Shown here in pieces: positions 39,608 through 46,593 of a DNA stretch of 64,000 nt (its first letter is position 1; each line of letters begins with the position of its first letter). Origin of the DNA: Hominenteromicrobium sp900549945. GTDB taxonomy: Bacteria; Bacillota; Clostridia; Oscillospirales; Acutalibacteraceae. Where the stretch lies: the NCBI GenBank assembly GCA_902472305.1, contig CABRNK010000012.1, forward strand, positions 1 through 64,000. Reading direction: 5' to 3'. A model generated the notes under the pieces. The model was not told where the DNA came from. It made no database searches and worked only from the letters and a program-made list of their open reading frames with translations. Both the position numbers and the translations under genes were made by a program.

Positions 39608-40609
39608 ATGAAAAAAATCCTGTTTATCGCGACCGGCGGCACGATCGCCTCGGCGAAGAGCGAGAACGGCCTGACGCCCGCGCTCACTTCGGAGGAGCTT
39701 TTGAGCGCCGTGCCGGAGATCTGCACGCTGTGCACGGTCGACACCGTGCAGCCCTACAGCCTCGACAGCACGAACATGTGCTGGCGGCAGTGGGTGCACC
39801 TTGCGGAGATCATCCGCGACGGCTACGAAAAATACGACGGCTTCGTGATCGCGCACGGCACCGATACGATGGCGTACGCCGCCGCGACGATGTCGTACCT
39901 CGTGCAGGGGAATTTGAAGCCGATCGTCTTTACCGGCGCGCAGAAATCGATCGAAGTGCCGGACGGCGACGCGCGGCGAAACCTGTTCGAGGCGTTCGCC
40001 TACGCGGTGGACGACCGCGCCTGCGGCACGCACGTCGTATTCAACAGCCATGTGATCGCCGGCACGCGCGCGCGCAAGACGCATTCCAAGAGCTTCGACG
40101 CGTTCTCAAGCATCGACTACCCGGACATCGGCGTGTTTTTCGACCGCAAGCTTTTCTGCTACATCGACGAGCGCCCGGAATGCGGCGCGGTGCGCTTTTA
40201 CGACCGGCTCGTGCCGGAGATCCTCTCCGTGCGCGTGATCCCGGGCATGGACCCCTCGATTTTCGATTACATCAACGCGAACTGCCGCGGCGTCGTCATC
40301 GAGAGCTTCGGCGTCGGCGGCATCCCGTACTACGGCGACAACGCCTTTGAGGAAAAGATCGCCGCGATGATGGAGAACGGCGTGCGCGTCGTGATCACGA
40401 CGCAGGTGCCGCACGAGGGAAGCAACCTCTCGGTCTACCGCGTGGGGCATATCATCAAGGAGAAATACCGTGTTTTGGAGGCCTCGAGCATGACGACCGA
40501 GGCTGTGATCGCAAAGATGATGTGGGCGCTCGCCTATTCGGACAGCCGCGAGAGCTTCGAGCGGCTTTTCACGCGGCCCGTCGGCAAGGACAAGCTCGAA
40601 AACAGCTGA
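39608..40609 (+). CDS. ansA: Type I (cytoplasmic) L-asparaginase
   Basis: This 333-residue enzyme hydrolyses asparagine to aspartate and ammonia. It has the N-terminal nucleophile motif A-T-G-G-T-I-A-S near 9 and the second active-site motif V-I-A-H-G-T-D-T-M-A near 81 with the Thr-Lys-Asp triad region. There is no signal peptide, which separates it from periplasmic type II enzymes. It is monocistronic. Confidence 0.92.
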   Translation: MKKILFIATGGTIASAKSENGLTPALTSEELLSAVPEICTLCTVDTVQPYSLDSTNMCWRQWVHLAEIIRDGYEKYDGFVIAHGTDTMAYAAATMSYLVQGNLKPIVFTGAQKSIEVPDGDARRNLFEAFAYAVDDRACGTHVVFNSHVIAGTRARKTHSKSFDAFSSIDYPDIGVFFDRKLFCYIDERPECGAVRFYDRLVPEILSVRVIPGMDPSIFDYINANCRGVVIESFGVGGIPYYGDNAFEEKIAAMMENGVRVVITTQVPHEGSNLSVYRVGHIIKEKYRVLEASSMTTEAVIAKMMWALAYSDSRESFERLFTRPVGKDKLENS

Positions 40610-40620
40610 AAAAAGATTCC

Positions 40621-40651
40621 GGCCCGCACCGTTTTCCCGGCGCGGGCCTTT
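40621..40651. terminator. Terminator between asparaginase and the BlaI-type gene
   Basis: GGCCCGC (40621-40627) pairs with GCGGGCC (40642-40648), followed by a short TTT. The flanking genes converge here. Confidence 0.55.
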
Positions 40652-40656
40652 CAAGC

Positions 40657-41049
40657 TCACTTTATGGCTTTTCGCTTTTCGGCGAGCATGCGCTCGACCG
40701 CATCGATCAGCGCGGACGGTTCCTCCGCCTGCTCGACCAGCGCGGAAACGATGGACACGACGGACAGCGTGCTGAGCGGCTTTCGACCGGCGATCTGTTG
40801 GACGGCGTAGGCTTCCTCGGAAACGGCCGCCACAAAGGTGCGCGCATAATTCTTCGTGGTTTTTGCAAACCCTTCGGCACGGATCATTCCCTTATCCAGC
40901 AGAGAGTTAATCAGCAGATGGATGTAACTGTCCTTCCATGTTTTGTCTGTCGATTGTTCGATGATTTCAGAAGCGGTCAGCGGCCTGTCGACATGCCAGA
41001 GCAGATTCATGATTTCATGCTCGCTCTTTGTAAGCGTCTCTTTTTTCAT
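40657..41049 (-). CDS. BlaI/MecI/CopY-family transcriptional repressor
   Basis: This 130-residue protein has the penicillinase-repressor winged helix: L-T-K-S-E-H-E-I-M-N-L-L-W, then R-P-L-T-A-S-E-I-I-E-Q, W-K-D-S-Y-I-H-L-L-I-N-S-L-L-D-K-G-M-I near 50, and a C-terminal dimer region. In classical systems it is released by the BlaR1 protease-sensor, but no blaR1 or beta-lactamase gene is adjacent. Start 41049 is preferred over a GTG at 41064. Confidence 0.87.
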   Translation of the reverse strand: MKKETLTKSEHEIMNLLWHVDRPLTASEIIEQSTDKTWKDSYIHLLINSLLDKGMIRAEGFAKTTKNYARTFVAAVSEEAYAVQQIAGRKPLSTLSVVSIVSALVEQAEEPSALIDAVERMLAEKRKAIK

Positions 41050-41096
41050 AGCTGTGCACCCCACTTTCCAAAATGGTCTCTTTGCTTTATAATTAT

Positions 41097-41125
41097 ATAT
41101 TATGATGTTTTTCGAGCCTTGTCAA
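41097..41125 (-). promoter_or_regulatory. Promoter of the BlaI-type gene with a palindrome over the -35
   Basis: On the minus strand TTGACA (41125-41120), a 17-base spacer and TAATAT (41102-41097). GCCTTG-T-CAAGGC (41117-41129) is a palindrome covering the -35 and could be an autoregulatory operator. Confidence 0.6.
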
Positions 41126-41374
41126 GGCTTTCGACTTCGATTTGAGCATATTTTTTTTCGAATTCTGTGTATTTGATATTTGCCATTCTGGTATTGCACC
41201 GCGCCTTTTTTGTGGGATTTCATCATATTTTCTTGTCTTTTCCCGATGCGCGCCCGCGCGGCCGGCGCAGAGCGGCGGAGCGCCGCGCGCCAATGCTAGG
41301 CGAGCGCGCAGAGCCGAATTACAAGAAAACTTTTGCCCGAAGCGCGCTTTTCTTGCAAATTTATGAAAAAAGCC

Positions 41375-41403
41375 TTGACTTTTTTTGCCTCGGCAACTAT
41401 AAT
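41375..41403 (+). promoter_or_regulatory. Promoter of rpsU
   Basis: TTGACT (41375-41380), a 17-base spacer and TATAAT (41398-41403), as expected for a highly expressed ribosomal gene. Confidence 0.85.
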
Positions 41404-41468
41404 TGTTTGTGTTATTTCGTGCTAATAACAAATACACCCCTGCCTGATGGCGGATGGGAGGGATATAG

Positions 41469-41645
41469 ATGGCTGAAATCCGAATCAAAGACAACGAGTC
41501 TTTGGAGAGCGCGCTCAGACGCTTCAAGAAGCAGTGCGCCAGAGCTGGCGTGATTCAGGAGGTGCGCAAGAGAGAGGCTTATGAAAAGCCCTCCGTGAAG
41601 CGCAAGAAGAAGTCCGAAGCCGCTCGCAAGCGCAAGTACAAATAA
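41469..41645 (+). CDS. rpsU: 30S ribosomal protein S21
   Basis: This 58-residue basic protein begins A-E-I-R-I-K-D-N-E-S-L-E-S-A-L-R-R-F-K and ends in a Lys/Arg tail (K-R-K-K-K-S-E-A-A-R-K-R-K). It matches bacterial S21 in length and sequence. It joins the 30S platform and helps mRNA initiation. GGGAGGGATAT precedes the ATG, a strong promoter lies 65 bases upstream, and a terminator follows within 15 bases, so it is monocistronic. Confidence 0.95.
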   Translation: MAEIRIKDNESLESALRRFKKQCARAGVIQEVRKREAYEKPSVKRKKKSEAARKRKYK

Positions 41646-41658
41646 TGAAACGTGAAGA

Positions 41659-41683
41659 AGCGGGCTTTTCGGCCCGCTTTTTT
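41659..41683 (+). terminator. Terminator after rpsU
   Basis: AGCGGGC (41659-41665) pairs with GCCCGCT (41672-41678), followed by TTTTTT. Confidence 0.9.
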
Positions 41684-41795
41684 GTGTAAAGCGCGTTTTG
41701 CCCGGCTGTTCCGGGCGGCGGCCGGGGCCGAAAAGACCTCTGCCGCTTTGCGCGGCACGCGGCTTACATTTCGCAGAAGGGGCAAGGTGGAGAGC

Positions 41796-42329
41796 ATGGC
41801 CGTATTCAAACCGACCGGCACGCTGCACCGCGTGACGGATATCACCCCCGAGCTGCTCGGCGCGATGCACATCCGCGCCCTCGTGCTCGATGTGGACAAC
41901 ACGATGGCGCCGCACGGCGACCAGACGCCTTACACAGGCGTGCTCGAGTGGACGAAGCGGATGACCGCGGCCGGCGTGCGCCTTGTCGTCGTCTCGAACA
42001 ACTACAAAAAGCGCGTGGCGCCGTTTGCGGCGCAGTTCTCGCTGCCGTATGTCTCGTTTGCCTGCAAGCCCTCGCCGTTCGGCTACCTGCGTGCGAAGCG
42101 CCTTTCCGGCGCGCGCGTGCGCGAGTGCCTCGTCGTCGGCGACCAGATTTTCACGGATATTCTCGGCGCGAACCTGTGCGGCATGCCCTCGGTGCTTTTG
42201 GATCCCATCGCGCGCGACCCGGCCGCAACGGTGCGCTTCAAGCGCTGGCTCGAGCATTTCCTCCGGCCGCATTATAAGCGGCTGGATTATAAGCGGCTGG
42301 ATTCAAAAATCCGCAGCCCTGAAATTTAA
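41796..42329 (+). CDS. yqeG: YqeG-family HAD phosphatase
   Basis: This 177-residue protein belongs to the HAD subfamily IIIA (YqeG/GEP4-like). It has the nucleophile motif L-V-L-D-V-D-N-T-M near 30, V-V-S-N-N near 68, a lysine in C-K-P-S-P near 93, and V-V-G-D-Q-I-F-T-D-I near 115. Relatives dephosphorylate phosphatidylglycerophosphate; the bacterial substrate is not settled. The C-terminus carries a short tandem repeat (H-Y-K-R-L-D-Y-K-R-L-D). Confidence 0.87.
   Translation: MAVFKPTGTLHRVTDITPELLGAMHIRALVLDVDNTMAPHGDQTPYTGVLEWTKRMTAAGVRLVVVSNNYKKRVAPFAAQFSLPYVSFACKPSPFGYLRAKRLSGARVRECLVVGDQIFTDILGANLCGMPSVLLDPIARDPAATVRFKRWLEHFLRPHYKRLDYKRLDSKIRSPEI
42271..42304. repeat. 15-bp tandem repeat at the 3' end of yqeG
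   Basis: ATTATAAGCGGCTGG is repeated back to back and encodes two Y-K-R-L-D units. The unit length is a multiple of three, so gain or loss of a copy would keep the frame. Confidence 0.7.
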
Positions 42330-42381
42330 AGGCCCTGAAAACGCAGCGGCCTGAAATTTAACAGAAAGAACGGTGATTTCT

Positions 42382-43461
42382 ATGCGCTCTCCGATTGAGC
42401 GGCTCACAGAAAAGGTCATCGGCGGCGACGCGAAGAAAGCGGCGCTCGTCGTCTCCGAAACGAATCTCTACTATCTCACGGCGTTCCCGTCCACAGACGG
42501 CGCGCTGCTGCTCACCGCCGAAAAGGCGTACTACCTGCTCGATTTCCGCTATGCCGAGGCGGCGCGCGCAAAGGCGCAGGGCGCGGCGGTTGAGGAATTC
42601 ACGAACCTCAGCGGTTCGATCGCGGCGCTGCTCAAGAAGCACGGCGTCACGAGCGTTTACATGGAGTATGCCGCGCTGCCCTACGGGCAGGCCAAGCGCT
42701 TTGAGGCGCTCTGCGCCGAAAACGGCGCCGAGGCTGTACTCGACACGACGCTCGACGACGCGCTCCGCGCGCAGCGCATCGTGAAGAGCGAGGAGGAGAT
42801 CCGCAAGATCTGCGACGCGCAGGCGATCACCGACGCGACGTTCGAGCACATTCTGCCATACATCCGCGAGGGCGTCACCGAGCGCGAGATCGCGCTCGAG
42901 ATCGAGTTCTACATGCGCAAGCTCGGCGCGGACGGCAACGCGTTCGACCCGATCGTCGTCACCGGCGGCAACGGCTCTCAGTGCCACGGCATCCCGGGCG
43001 ACACGGTCATCAAGAAGGGCGATTTCATCACGATGGATACCGGCGCGATGCTGCGCGGCTACCATTCCGACATGACGCGCACCGTGGCGCTCGGCTATGT
43101 GAGCGACGAGCAGAAGGCGGTTTACGACACGGTTCTGAAGGCGCAGCTTGCCGCGATCGACGCGGTGCATGCCGGCGTGTGCTGCAGCGACGTCGATAAG
43201 GTTGCGCGCGACATCATTGAGACGCCGTACCCGGGTACGTTCGGCCACGGCCTCGGCCACGGCGTGGGCTTTGAGATCCACGAATGGCCGCGCTTCTCCG
43301 CGCGCGACAACACGATCTGCGAGCCGGGCATGGTCATCACAGTGGAGCCGGGCATCTACATCGCCGGCAAGTGCGGCGTGCGTATCGAGGACATGATCGT
43401 CGTCACCGAGGACGGCTGCCGCAACCTCACGCACTCGCCCAAGGCGCTTATGATCCTGTAA
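42382..43461 (+). CDS. Xaa-Pro aminopeptidase, M24 family
   Basis: This 359-residue protein has an N-terminal creatinase-like domain (1-125) and a pita-bread metallopeptidase domain. Visible metal-site motifs are M-D-T-G-A-M-L-R-G-Y-H-S-D-M-T-R-T near 215, G-H-G-L-G-H-G-V-G-F-E-I-H-E near 290 and T-V-E-P-G-I-Y near 322, giving the two-Asp, one-His, two-Glu set. It would remove N-terminal residues before proline in the cytoplasm. It commonly precedes efp in Firmicutes, as here. Confidence 0.93.
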   Translation: MRSPIERLTEKVIGGDAKKAALVVSETNLYYLTAFPSTDGALLLTAEKAYYLLDFRYAEAARAKAQGAAVEEFTNLSGSIAALLKKHGVTSVYMEYAALPYGQAKRFEALCAENGAEAVLDTTLDDALRAQRIVKSEEEIRKICDAQAITDATFEHILPYIREGVTEREIALEIEFYMRKLGADGNAFDPIVVTGGNGSQCHGIPGDTVIKKGDFITMDTGAMLRGYHSDMTRTVALGYVSDEQKAVYDTVLKAQLAAIDAVHAGVCCSDVDKVARDIIETPYPGTFGHGLGHGVGFEIHEWPRFSARDNTICEPGMVITVEPGIYIAGKCGVRIEDMIVVTEDGCRNLTHSPKALMIL

Positions 43462-43496
43462 TTTCACAGAAATTCCCGAAATTGCGCGATTGCTTC

Positions 43497-43525
43497 TTGA
43501 AAAAAAGGCGAATCTATTATACAAT
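43497..43525 (+). promoter_or_regulatory. Promoter of efp
   Basis: TTGAAA (43497-43502), a 17-base spacer and TACAAT (43520-43525), about 34 bases before the start. Confidence 0.7.
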
Positions 43526-43558
43526 AGTCAGAGAAGAAACATTTGGAGGTATTATCAT

Positions 43559-44116
43559 ATGGTTACCGCAGGCGATTTCAGAAACGGCGTCACGTTTGAA
43601 ATGGACGGCAACGTATATTCCATTATCGAGTTCCAGCATGTCAAGCCGGGCAAGGGCGCGGCGTTCGTCCGCACCAAGATCCGCAATGTGATCAGCGGCG
43701 CTGTGACGGAAAAGACGTTCAACCCGAACGACAAGTACCCGACGGCGTTTATCGAGAGAAAGGACATGGAGTACAGCTACAACGACGGCGACCTCTATTA
43801 CTTCATGGACACCGAAACATACGAGCAGATCCCGATCGGCCCGGACAACCTCAGCGACAACTTCAAGTTCGTCAAGGAGAACATGGTCTGCAAGGTGCTT
43901 TCCTACAAGGGAAGCGTCTTTGGCGTGGAGCCGCCGAACTTCGTTGAGCTTCAGGTCACAAAGACCGACCCGGGCGTGAAGGGCAACACGGCCACGAACG
44001 CCACAAAACCGGCCACACTGGAGACCGGCGCGGAGATCAAGGTTCCGCTCTTCATCGACGAGGGCGAGATGATCCGCATCGATACCAGAACAGGCGAATA
44101 CATGGAGCGCGCATAA
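43559..44116 (+). CDS. efp: Translation elongation factor P
   Basis: This 185-residue three-domain protein rescues ribosomes stalled on polyproline. The N-terminal KOW-like domain has F-Q-H-V-K-P-G-K-G-A-A-F-V-R-T-K, with the tip lysine (about 32) that is modified in some species. The C-terminal OB domain ends I-R-I-D-T-R-T-G-E-Y-M-E-R. The normal length and GGAGGT ribosome site support the start. Confidence 0.96.
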   Translation: MVTAGDFRNGVTFEMDGNVYSIIEFQHVKPGKGAAFVRTKIRNVISGAVTEKTFNPNDKYPTAFIERKDMEYSYNDGDLYYFMDTETYEQIPIGPDNLSDNFKFVKENMVCKVLSYKGSVFGVEPPNFVELQVTKTDPGVKGNTATNATKPATLETGAEIKVPLFIDEGEMIRIDTRTGEYMERA

Positions 44117-44202
44117 TCTGCCGCCCGAAACCGAATGCGGGGCGAAAGCCCCTGCGAAAAGGGCTGCCGCCCGCCGGCACCCGGAAAGAAAGGTAAATGA
44201 TT

Positions 44203-44655
44203 ATGACAAATTCCGAGAGAGCAGCTTATATCCGCGGCCTGATGGAGGGCCTTGACCTCGACCCGAACGCAAAGGAGACGAAGCTCTTCAACGCGGTCGT
44301 CGACCTGCTCGACGACCTCTGCCTCTCCGTTGAGGAGATGGAGGACGCGTACGACGAGCTGAGCGGCCAGGTGGACGAGATCGACGAGGATCTCGGCGAG
44401 CTGGAGGAGGCTTACTACGAGCTCGACGACGAGGACTTCGAGGACGAGGATTGGGACGATGAGGACGACGACGAGTGCTACTTCGAGGTGACCTGCCCGA
44501 GCTGCGGCGATACGATCCAGCTCAACGGCGAGATGCTCGAGGAGGGCTCGATGGAGTGCCCGAACTGCGGCGAAAACCTTGAGTTCGACTTCGACGACGA
44601 GGAAGAAGCGTGCGACTGCGGCTGCGGCGAGGACTGCGGCTGCGACAAGGAATAA
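44203..44655 (+). CDS. Acidic zinc-ribbon protein (CD1247 N-terminal domain type)
   Basis: This 150-residue, extremely acidic protein has an N-terminal helix (R-A-A-Y-I-R-G-L-M-E-G-L-D-L-D-P) of the CD1247 type, a coiled acidic stretch, and a two-knuckle zinc ribbon (C-P-S-C-G ... C-P-N-C-G). It ends with a Cys-rich tail (C-D-C-G-C-G-E-D-C-G-C-D). Such proteins occur next to efp in Clostridia; the function is unknown. ATG 44203 is used because AGG sits 9 bases upstream; 44197 is an alternative. Confidence 0.75.
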   Translation: MTNSERAAYIRGLMEGLDLDPNAKETKLFNAVVDLLDDLCLSVEEMEDAYDELSGQVDEIDEDLGELEEAYYELDDEDFEDEDWDDEDDDECYFEVTCPSCGDTIQLNGEMLEEGSMECPNCGENLEFDFDDEEEACDCGCGEDCGCDKE

Positions 44656-44670
44656 GCGAAAATAAAACGA

Positions 44671-44699
44671 GGGGGAGCGGTACGCCGCTCCTCCTTTTT
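44671..44699 (+). terminator. Terminator after the zinc-ribbon gene
   Basis: GGGGGAGCGG (44671-44680) pairs with CCGCTCCTCC (44685-44694) around a TACG loop, followed by TTTTT. Confidence 0.92.
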
Positions 44700-44765
44700 G
44701 CATGGGAAGATATGTATAAATTAAAGCGCGTGTGTGAAGAAATTTATAACGGCGCGGGTGATGCG

Positions 44766-44794
44766 TTGACATTTACCGCCAAAATGGGTACAAT
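44766..44794 (+). promoter_or_regulatory. Promoter of the sugar-phosphate transferase gene
   Basis: Perfect TTGACA (44766-44771), a 17-base spacer and TACAAT (44789-44794), about 38 bases before the ATG. Confidence 0.85.
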
Positions 44795-44832
44795 AAGAGA
44801 AATAACCTGTCAAGCAGGATGTGTAAACGCAT

Positions 44833-46212
44833 ATGAACAATAAAAAGTTTGTGCTGGCGATGGTCAGTAAGGTGACCATTGTTCTGCTGGAGATCGGCTT
44901 TTTTGCGATCGTGCTTTTCCAGTATTATGGGCCGGCGATCTTTTCCAATATGGAAAGCGTGGGCTTTACGGTCACGCTGCTCCTGTATATCATCGTTTAT
45001 ATCGCGCTGGGCAATCTGTTCCGCGCGTTCAAAATCGCAGATTACTCCATTTTGGAGACGGTATTTTCACAGCTTCTGGCCTTCGGTATCGCGGACCTGC
45101 TGCTGTATGGCGAGTTCTGCATGATCCGCCACAATTATGTGAACCTCGTGCCGGGGCTGATGACGGTCGGCTGCCAGCTTCTGGCGGCGCTGCTTTGGGG
45201 GCTGCTTGCCAAGCGCATGACGATGCTCTTTTCAAAGCCGGAGAAAACGCTCATCGTCACCGGCACCGCCGATACGCGCGAGTTCATCCGGAAGCTGCGC
45301 AAGCTCAAATACATCCTTTGGGTGGAGAAGGTCGTTCCGTACGACACGCTGCGGACCGACTGGAAAATGCAGCTCGATCCGTATGACGCGGTCATCTTCT
45401 ACGAGGTCGGGAGCAGCTCGCGCCGCTCGGAGATGCTCTGGTACTGCATGCAGAGCCGCAAAAGCCTGTATATCACGCCGCAGCTCGACGAGATCACGAT
45501 GCAGGGCTTCGGCGCGCGCCACCTGATCGACACGCCGCTGATGAAGTACGAGTACCACAGCGAGCGCTTCTGGTACAACCTCTTCAAGCGCATTTCGGAC
45601 ATTGTGGTGTCGCTGCTCGCGCTGATCGTCACCTCGCCGATTTTTCTCGCCGTTTCGGCGGCGATCAAGCTCGAGGACCGCGGCCCCGTGTTCTTCAAGC
45701 AGAAGCGCTGCACGAAAAACGGGCGCGTGTTTGAGATCATCAAGTTCCGCAGCATGGTCGTCGACGCCGAGCGAAACGGCAGCGTGATCCCGTGCCGCTC
45801 GGGCGACCCGCGCATCACGCGCGTCGGGCGGATCATCCGCAAGCTGCGCATCGACGAGCTGCCGCAGATCCTCAATGTCCTCAAGGGCGATATGGCGCTC
45901 GTCGGCCCGCGGCCCGAGCGCGTCGAGCACGTGGAGGCCTACACGAAGAAGATTCCGGAATTTGCCTACCGGCTGCGTGTGAAGGGCGGCCTGACCGGCT
46001 ACGCGCAGATCTACGGCAAGTACAACACCGGCCCCTACGACAAGCTGCGCCTCGATTTGCAGTACATCGAAAAGCAGTCTTTGATGCTCGATCTGAAGCT
46101 GCTGCTGCTGACCATCAAGATCCTGTTCGTGCCCGAATCGACCGAGGGCTTTTCGGCCGAGCGCTCCGCCGCGATGACGCAGGAGAGCCGCGGGGAGGAC
46201 GCGGACAGCTGA
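44833..46212 (+). CDS. Polyprenyl-phosphate sugar-1-phosphate transferase (bacterial sugar transferase)
   Basis: This 459-residue membrane protein has four N-terminal hydrophobic helices (about 10-130), a nucleotide-binding-like middle, another helix near 255-280, and the conserved C-terminal transferase domain. That domain has F-F-K-Q-K-R, F-E-I-I-K-F-R-S-M, K-L-R-I-D-E-L-P-Q-I-L-N-V-L-K-G-D-M-A-L-V-G-P-R-P-E and G-L-T-G-Y-A-Q. It resembles WcaJ/CpsE-type enzymes that start capsule or exopolysaccharide repeat units on undecaprenyl phosphate. It stands alone, without neighbouring glycosyltransferases. Confidence 0.9.
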   Translation: MNNKKFVLAMVSKVTIVLLEIGFFAIVLFQYYGPAIFSNMESVGFTVTLLLYIIVYIALGNLFRAFKIADYSILETVFSQLLAFGIADLLLYGEFCMIRHNYVNLVPGLMTVGCQLLAALLWGLLAKRMTMLFSKPEKTLIVTGTADTREFIRKLRKLKYILWVEKVVPYDTLRTDWKMQLDPYDAVIFYEVGSSSRRSEMLWYCMQSRKSLYITPQLDEITMQGFGARHLIDTPLMKYEYHSERFWYNLFKRISDIVVSLLALIVTSPIFLAVSAAIKLEDRGPVFFKQKRCTKNGRVFEIIKFRSMVVDAERNGSVIPCRSGDPRITRVGRIIRKLRIDELPQILNVLKGDMALVGPRPERVEHVEAYTKKIPEFAYRLRVKGGLTGYAQIYGKYNTGPYDKLRLDLQYIEKQSLMLDLKLLLLTIKILFVPESTEGFSAERSAAMTQESRGEDADS

Positions 46213-46234
46213 GCGTGCAGGCGGCAATTTTTTC

Positions 46235-46263
46235 TTGCTTTTTTGCGCGGGTTATGTTATGAT
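46235..46263 (+). promoter_or_regulatory. Promoter of the tRNA gene
   Basis: TTGCTT (46235-46240), a 17-base spacer and TATGAT (46258-46263), about 32 bases before the tRNA. Confidence 0.6.
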
Positions 46264-46294
46264 ATTTCTCGGCCGCCAAGGCGGCCGCAGATGC

Positions 46295-46371
46295 GGGCCA
46301 TTAGCTCAGTTGGTCAGAGCAGCCGGCTCATAACCGGTCGGTCCGGGGTTCGAGTCCCTGATGGCCCACCA
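46295..46371 (+). tRNA. tRNA with CAU anticodon (Met or lysidine-type Ile)
   Basis: A full cloverleaf: acceptor arms GGGCCAT (46295-46301) and ATGGCCC (46361-46367), a TTAGCTCAGTTGG D-arm, anticodon stem CCGG/CCGG around CTCATAA with CAT, a GGTTCGAGTC T-arm, and encoded CCA. CAU tRNAs may be elongator Met or Ile2 (AUA); the sequence alone does not settle which. Confidence 0.93.
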
Positions 46372-46378
46372 GCTTTTC

Positions 46379-46424
46379 AGACAAAGCGCGCCGAATGTGA
46401 GAGTTCGGCGCGCTTTGTCTTTGT
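46379..46424 (+). terminator. Terminator after the tRNA
   Basis: A perfect 17-bp stem (46379-46395 with 46404-46420) followed by TTGTTTTG. Confidence 0.85.
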
Positions 46425-46500
46425 TTTGTATGGCAGAAGTATGCGGGAGGCGTATGTCGGCCTGAGCCTGCAATGCGGCCGGAAAACGGTGGTGTTCCCC

Positions 46501-46531
46501 TTGACAAATTCAAAATATTAGTTTAGACTAA
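46501..46531 (+). promoter_or_regulatory. Promoter of feoAB overlapped by a DtxR-like palindrome
   Basis: TTGACA (46501-46506), a 17-base spacer and TAGACT (46524-46529) form the promoter. TTAGT-TTAG-ACTAA (46518-46531) is an inverted repeat across the -10. The arrangement and the TTAG/CTAA ends recall metal-repressor boxes of the DtxR/IdeR/MntR group, so iron repression is likely. Confidence 0.65.
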
Positions 46532-46593
46532 CATTTGAGCGATATAAAAGGGCTGCGCGTTTTTGGCGCGCAGGGGTATGAGGGGGAAAACAA

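Larger units (their letters stand above)
41050..41468. other. Divergent region between the BlaI-type gene and rpsU
   Basis: No protein-coding frame is supported. It contains a BlaI-gene promoter (41097-41125), an A+T-rich core, a GC-rich segment around 41250-41320, and the rpsU promoter (41375-41403). Confidence 0.6.

Noticed and set aside
46243..46521. Protein frames across the tRNA gene
   Set aside because: They cover a clear cloverleaf tRNA and its terminator.
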